Made by a program: the position numbers and the translations under genes. From Lonsdalea britannica (GTDB lineage: Bacteria; Pseudomonadota; Gammaproteobacteria; Enterobacterales; Enterobacteriaceae): a stretch of 8,965 bases of DNA. The notes under the pieces are model-generated. The model had not been told where the DNA came from, did no database searches, and saw only the letters and a list, made by a program, of their open reading frames with translations. Shown piece after piece: positions 6,422 to 8,965 of the stretch. Each line of letters opens with the position of its first letter. Position 1 is the stretch's first letter. The DNA lies in contig NZ_CAMKXG010000144.1 in assembly GCF_946477055.1 (NCBI RefSeq), forward strand, positions 1-8,965, in the 5' to 3' direction.

Positions 6422-6838
6422 ATGAAAAAATTAGCAGTCTTTGCTTTATCTGCAGCAATATTACTTTCTGGATGTGCAACTATTGTTGGAAAACGAGCCC
6501 AGGTGGTCAACGTTAATAGTAATCCTGCAGGCGCAAAATTCTCGATACAGGATGAAACTGGGCAAGTCGTCGTCACTGGTAATACACCTCAAAATGTGGT
6601 TCTGGATAAATCTAACGGACATTATTTTGGTGGGAAAAAATATCTGATTACGTTCACAAAAGAAAACTATCAGCCGCTGACGTTGCCTGTTCGATCATCT
6701 GCGAACGGGTGGTATATCGGCGGAAATCTGGTATTCGGCGGTCTCATCGGATACTTGCTGGTGGATCCTTTCAACGGCGGTATGTACACGCTTCACCCCA
6801 AAGCCGCGAATGCGATGTTAACGCCTCAAGCGCAATAA
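6422..6838 (+). CDS. Small outer-membrane lipoprotein with PEGA-like domain
   Basis: This encodes a 138-residue predicted lipoprotein. MKKLAVFALSAAILLSGCAT is a classic lipoprotein signal with lipobox LSGC and lipidated Cys18; Ala at +2 predicts outer-membrane sorting. Residues about 29-60 (VNVNSNPAGAKFSIQD ... TGNTPQNVVL) resemble a PEGA-type beta domain, and KKYLITFTKENYQP continues that style. A glycine-rich hydrophobic stretch GWYIGGNLVFGGLIGYLLVD (96-115) near the C-terminus could insert in or lie along a membrane. I know similar PEGA-like lipoproteins from many Proteobacteria but no defined function. The start is the ATG at 6422, which opens directly on the signal peptide; a TTG at 6362 in frame would add 20 unsuitable residues. 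AAAGAG (6406-6411) is a modest ribosome binding site. The gene and its upstream DNA are more AT-rich than the operons around it. A second lipoprotein gene follows 86 bases later. Confidence 0.8.
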   Translation: MKKLAVFALSAAILLSGCATIVGKRAQVVNVNSNPAGAKFSIQDETGQVVVTGNTPQNVVLDKSNGHYFGGKKYLITFTKENYQPLTLPVRSSANGWYIGGNLVFGGLIGYLLVDPFNGGMYTLHPKAANAMLTPQAQ

Positions 6839-6884
6839 TGTCGCGTTGCAGTCTTGCGATAGGCTTCAGTAAACAAATTCTAAT

Positions 6885-6918
6885 GAGAGCAGCGGATATA
6901 CTGCTCTCCATTTATATT
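6885..6918 (+). terminator. Hairpin between the two lipoprotein genes, possible terminator
   Basis: GAGAGCAG (6885-6892) pairs perfectly with CTGCTCTC (6901-6908) around the 8-base loop CGGATATA, followed by CATTTATATT. The tail is only moderately T-rich, so termination may be partial and the two lipoprotein genes could still be partly co-transcribed. Confidence 0.5.
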
Positions 6919-6930
6919 GGGTAAATGATA

Positions 6931-7338
6931 ATGAAAAGAATCTTCTTTCTATTTTTCGTATTGATATTGAGTGGGTGTTCCAGACCGCACGGTCCTGCAG
7001 AATATATATTGGATCAGACTATTATCACGCCAGATACTCAGGGCAAGCAGACAAAAGTCACCGTGACGCGAAATAAGCAGTTTATTGGTGCCTGGAGTGG
7101 TGGTCTTTGCAAATTTGTCGTGACGGTCGATGATAAAGAGATCGCGCTGCTAAGACAAAACCAATACGTCACAGCTTATTTAAATAATGGCTTGCATAAA
7201 CTGAGAGTCAGCAACGAGTGTGTCGCGCTGTCGCTGGGCATGCGACGGACCGTGGATGTTCTTGCTGATGGTAGCGAGCAAGAGTATGCGGCAGAAGTAG
7301 GCTTTGGGGGACAGTACCGGCTTTGGCGCACGCGCTAA
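6931..7338 (+). CDS. Small hypothetical lipoprotein
   Basis: This encodes a 135-residue predicted lipoprotein. MKRIFFLFFVLILSGCSRP has a two-residue basic start, a hydrophobic core and the lipobox LSGC with lipidated Cys16; Ser at +2 favours the outer membrane. The mature part looks like a small beta-rich domain. The run VVTVDDKEIALLRQNQYVTAY followed by NGLHKLRVSNE (split here) has the rhythm of DUF2846-like lipoproteins, in which a short strand pair precedes a Gly-x-His turn; that family link is tentative. Cys60 and Cys97 could form a disulfide in the periplasm. I cannot give a function. I chose ATG 6931 because it gives the tightest signal peptide; ATG 6925 in frame adds only Met-Ile. No strong Shine-Dalgarno is visible. 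It ends just before the large hairpin at 7373. Confidence 0.75.
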   Translation: MKRIFFLFFVLILSGCSRPHGPAEYILDQTIITPDTQGKQTKVTVTRNKQFIGAWSGGLCKFVVTVDDKEIALLRQNQYVTAYLNNGLHKLRVSNECVALSLGMRRTVDVLADGSEQEYAAEVGFGGQYRLWRTR

Positions 7339-7372
7339 CCGTGCTTCACTAAGCCTTGATGAACAAAATCAG

Positions 7373-7432
7373 CCGGCGTAGTTTCACAGAAGAGATTGAG
7401 TTATTGTGAGACGACACGCCGGTTTTCTTATT
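7373..7432. terminator. Long two-part hairpin, probable bidirectional terminator
   Basis: CCGGCGT (7373-7379) pairs with ACGCCGG (7416-7422), and inside it GTTTCACA (7381-7388) pairs with TGTGAGAC with one G-T wobble. The + strand continues with TTTTCTTATT. Read on the - strand, the stem is followed by CTGATTTTGTTC, also T-rich. It sits between a + strand lipoprotein gene and the - strand tRNA-Ser, so it can stop both converging transcripts. The stem is longer and more branched than usual, so a small RNA cannot be excluded. Confidence 0.7.
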
Positions 7433-7489
7433 GGATTGACTCAGCGGGACTTTTATCACAGACGTGCGTTGGGATAACTGCTTGAATAA

Positions 7490-7579
7490 TGGCGGAGAGA
7501 GAGGGATTTGAACCCTCGGAGGGATGACTCCCTCAACGGTTTTCGAGACCGTCCCGTTCAGCCGCTCCGGCATCTCTCC
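7490..7579 (-). tRNA. tRNA-Ser(CGA)
   Basis: The - strand folds as a 90-base class II tRNA. Its 5' end GGAGAGATGCCGGAGCGGCT is nearly or fully identical to E. coli serU. The anticodon stem ACGGT/ACCGT encloses the loop CTCGAAA, giving anticodon CGA (7543-7545 on the + strand), which reads UCG serine codons. A long variable arm typical of serine tRNAs follows, then the T arm with GGTTCAAATC, and the 3' CCA is encoded at 7490-7492. Convergent with the lipoprotein genes and divergent from mtfA. Confidence 0.97.
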
Positions 7580-7590
7580 ACGGAAGGGCG

Positions 7591-7620
7591 ACTATGATGC
7601 CCGTTTTCATGGCATTTTAA
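7591..7620 (-). promoter_or_regulatory. Probable promoter of tRNA-Ser
   Basis: On the - strand a -35-like TTAAAA (7615-7620) and a -10-like CATAGT (7591-7596) are 18 bases apart, each with four of six consensus matches. They are followed by CGCCC, a GC-rich discriminator of the kind that makes stable-RNA promoters sensitive to ppGpp. The distance to the mature 5' end at 7579 fits a short leader removed by RNase P. Confidence 0.5.
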
Positions 7621-7673
7621 CAGCCCCTATCCCCGTCTTAAGACCTGAGTGACGACATAGCGAGCAATCATGC

Positions 7674-8468
7674 ATGAAGTGGCAATGGAAAACCTCACCG
7701 TCTTCGCCTGAAAAGGGGGCCGAGTGGCACTCTGCGCTGTCTATCCCGCTGCTGGCGCCGTTGGACGAACGCGAGCGTCGGCGGCTCGTCGATCTTGCGC
7801 AACACTTTCTGCGGCAAAAGCGCCTGGTACCCTTGGAACATCTTGAGTTGGATACACTGATGCAGCAGCGTATCGCGCTGCTGTTTTGTCTGCCGGTGTT
7901 GGAACTTGGCTTCAACTGGCTTGATAGCTTTCATGACGTCCTGATCTATCCCTCTCCGTTTATTGTCACGGACGAATGGGTCGATGACATTGGCCTCGTC
8001 CATTCGGGAGAGGTTGTCCAGTCAGGACAAAGTTGGGAGCAGGGACCGATCGTGCTCAACTGGCAGGACATCCAGGACTCCTTCGACCTGTCGGGATTCA
8101 ATCTGGTGATCCACGAAGTGGCGCATAAGCTAGACCTACGCGGAGGACGTGAAGTGAGCGGCGTTCCACCACTTCCTCTGCGGGAAATGGCGCAGTGGGA
8201 GCAGGCGTTCCACGGGGCGATGTGCGAACTGCAAGAGGAGATCGACCTGGTGGGGGAAGAGGGGGCCAGCATGGATCCCTATGCCGCGTCCGATCCGGCA
8301 GAGTGTTTTGCCGTGTTGTCCGAGTACTTCTTTAGTGCGCCCGAATTGCTCTATGAGCGCTTCCCCGTCATCTATGACGTGTTCACGCGCTTTTACCGGC
8401 AGTTGCCGCTGGAGCGTTTACAGCGCTGGCAAAAGGGGGGCGAAGCCCTATCATCGCGCAACTCTTGA
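7674..8468 (+). CDS. mtfA: MtfA, Mlc titration factor and zinc peptidase
   Basis: This 264-residue protein is the cytoplasmic Mlc titration factor A (formerly YeeI). In E. coli MtfA binds the glucose repressor Mlc and takes it off ptsG and other PTS promoters, and it also acts as a zinc aminopeptidase. The sequence follows E. coli MtfA almost throughout, for example ALSIPLL (21-27), [14 protein letters not shown] (66-79), [15 protein letters not shown] and [20 protein letters not shown]. The zinc site is HEVAH (His147, Glu148, His151) with Glu210 as the third ligand, at the same 63-residue distance as in E. coli. The far C-terminus differs, as is usual. ATG 7674 gives the MtfA N-terminus MKWQWK; there is no clear Shine-Dalgarno, and an out-of-frame ATG lies at 7670. 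The palindrome GTCTTAAGAC (7635-7644) lies upstream. tRNA-Asn follows, as in E. coli. No terminator is seen directly after the gene. Confidence 0.96.
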   Translation: MKWQWKTSPSSPEKGAEWHSALSIPLLAPLDERERRRLVDLAQHFLRQKRLVPLEHLELDTLMQQRIALLFCLPVLELGFNWLDSFHDVLIYPSPFIVTDEWVDDIGLVHSGEVVQSGQSWEQGPIVLNWQDIQDSFDLSGFNLVIHEVAHKLDLRGGREVSGVPPLPLREMAQWEQAFHGAMCELQEEIDLVGEEGASMDPYAASDPAECFAVLSEYFFSAPELLYERFPVIYDVFTRFYRQLPLERLQRWQKGGEALSSRNS

Positions 8469-8528
8469 GCATAAAAACGCATAATCGAACAGAGGCTAAG
8501 CAGTTGGGATATAAACGCGATTTTGGCG

Positions 8529-8564
8529 TTGACAGCCCAGAGTGACCCAGATACTATGCGCCCC
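8529..8564 (+). promoter_or_regulatory. Promoter of tRNA-Asn with stringent-type discriminator
   Basis: A perfect -35 TTGACA (8529-8534), a 17-base spacer and a -10 TACTAT (8552-8557) are followed by GCGCCCC (8558-8564). This is a near-consensus sigma-70 promoter with a GC-rich discriminator, typical of growth-rate-regulated and ppGpp-controlled stable RNA genes. Transcription should start about 10 bases before the mature tRNA. Confidence 0.88.
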
Positions 8565-8575
8565 GTTCACACGAT

Positions 8576-8651
8576 TCCTCTGTAGTTCAGTCGGTAGAAC
8601 GGCGGACTGTTAATCCGTATGTCACTGGTTCGAGTCCAGTCAGAGGAGCCA
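8576..8651 (+). tRNA. tRNA-Asn(GUU)
   Basis: This is a 76-base tRNA with acceptor stem TCCTCTG/CAGAGGA, D arm GTTCAGTCGGTAGAAC, anticodon loop CTGTTAA with anticodon GTT at 8609-8611, T arm with GGTTCGAGTCC, discriminator G and encoded CCA (8649-8651). It reads AAC and AAU codons. It has its own promoter and terminator and stands directly downstream of mtfA, as in E. coli. Confidence 0.98.
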
Positions 8652-8652
8652 T
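8636..8652 (+). other. Potential integrase attachment site in the tRNA-Asn 3' end
   Basis: The tRNA 3' end CCAGTCAGAGGAGCCA plus T matches 16 of 17 bases of the attachment core I recall for the Yersinia high-pathogenicity island, which ends in A. The 16 bases are simply conserved tRNA, so this shows a usable site and not that an element is present. No integrase gene or second copy is seen in the window. Confidence 0.45.
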
Positions 8653-8660
8653 ATTTAGGA

Positions 8661-8700
8661 AAGCCCGCTTAAGGAAACTTAAGCGGGCTTTTTGCTTTTC
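8661..8700 (+). terminator. Strong intrinsic terminator of tRNA-Asn
   Basis: AAGCCCGCTTAAG (8661-8673) pairs perfectly over 13 bases with CTTAAGCGGGCTT (8678-8690) around a GAAA tetraloop, followed by TTTGCTTTTC. This is a textbook rho-independent terminator nine bases after the tRNA CCA end. Confidence 0.95.
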
Positions 8701-8965
8701 AACGGCCTGAACACTTGCTATTTAACCCTCACTATTCACCCCACTACGCCATTCGATCTGCCTCTCCACGTAAAACTTGCCGGTTAATATCTCTGGCGCT
8801 TTGAATACGATAACCGGTGGCTGAAAACGCCCATCGCGTCGAAAAGGTCTTATCAATCACCCTGTGTTCTGTGTTTTCTCATCGTCTGCACGTCGCCATT
8901 CCACTGCCCAGATCGCGTAGTAGGAACAGAAAACAGGACCGTTCAAAAGTGTAACTATTGTGTAT
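8701..8965. other. 3' end of window, no convincing gene
   Basis: This stretch follows the tRNA-Asn terminator and runs to the window edge. I see no reading frame of useful length. One 38-codon frame on the - strand (8860 down to 8744, GTG start) has protein-like composition but no Shine-Dalgarno and no recognised family. No direct copy of the tRNA 3' end is visible, so there is no attR here. Confidence 0.5.

Noticed and set aside
7635..7644. GTCTTAAGAC palindrome upstream of mtfA as an operator
   Set aside because: A 10-base palindrome alone is weak evidence and matches no regulator I know; mentioned only in the mtfA entry.
8744..8860. 38-codon frame on the - strand near the window end
   Set aside because: It has a GTG start, no ribosome binding site and no recognised family, and it is short enough to occur by chance.

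Overview
The window looks like part of an Enterobacterales chromosome. The lipid A acyltransferase is very close to enterobacterial LpxP, an mtfA gene is followed directly by a tRNA-Asn gene as I remember it from Escherichia coli, and tRNA-Ser(CGA) is close to E. coli serU. I cannot name the genus; a plant- or environment-associated relative of Pectobacterium, Dickeya or Brenneria is a guess. The first 33 bases are not genomic: they are the end of an Illumina Nextera adapter carrying the Tn5 mosaic end. The window therefore probably starts at a contig edge, right beside a five-copy GCCTACT tandem repeat.

Region 1 (about 198-3068) is a compact three-gene operon on the + strand: a NemR-like TetR repressor, a DJ-1/PfpI (Hsp31-like) protein and a coniferyl-aldehyde-type aldehyde dehydrogenase, closed by a strong hairpin terminator. 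A TAGAC-N5-GTCTA inverted repeat fills most of the spacer of the likely promoter, so the repressor probably controls its own operon. The repressor keeps the Cys and Lys that form the redox switch of E. coli NemR, at identical spacing. Together this suggests an electrophile- or aldehyde-responsive detoxification operon in which the usual NemR partners (NemA, GloA) are replaced by a DJ-1 protein and an aldehyde dehydrogenase.

Region 2 (3069-6104) holds two separate + strand genes, each behind a long intergenic region. One is lpxP, a lipid A secondary acyltransferase with a perfect hairpin just ahead of its Shine-Dalgarno sequence. The other is a membrane-bound c-di-GMP phosphodiesterase with a periplasmic CSS-type redox domain and a complete EAL active site.

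Region 3 (6105-7432) is more AT-rich. It holds two small predicted lipoproteins, one PEGA-like and one of uncertain family, separated by a hairpin. It ends in a long two-part hairpin that probably terminates transcription from both sides.

Region 4 (7490-8700) has tRNA-Ser(CGA) on the - strand, mtfA (Mlc titration factor, a zinc peptidase) on the + strand, and tRNA-Asn(GUU) with a near-consensus promoter, a GC-rich discriminator and a strong terminator. The 3' end of tRNA-Asn carries a sequence nearly identical to the attachment site I recall for Yersinia-type high-pathogenicity islands. The last 265 bases hold no convincing gene. I found no CRISPR array, no native insertion sequence and no clearly new defence or mobile system; the most interesting parts are the rewired NemR-type operon and several unexplained regulatory hairpins and repeats.
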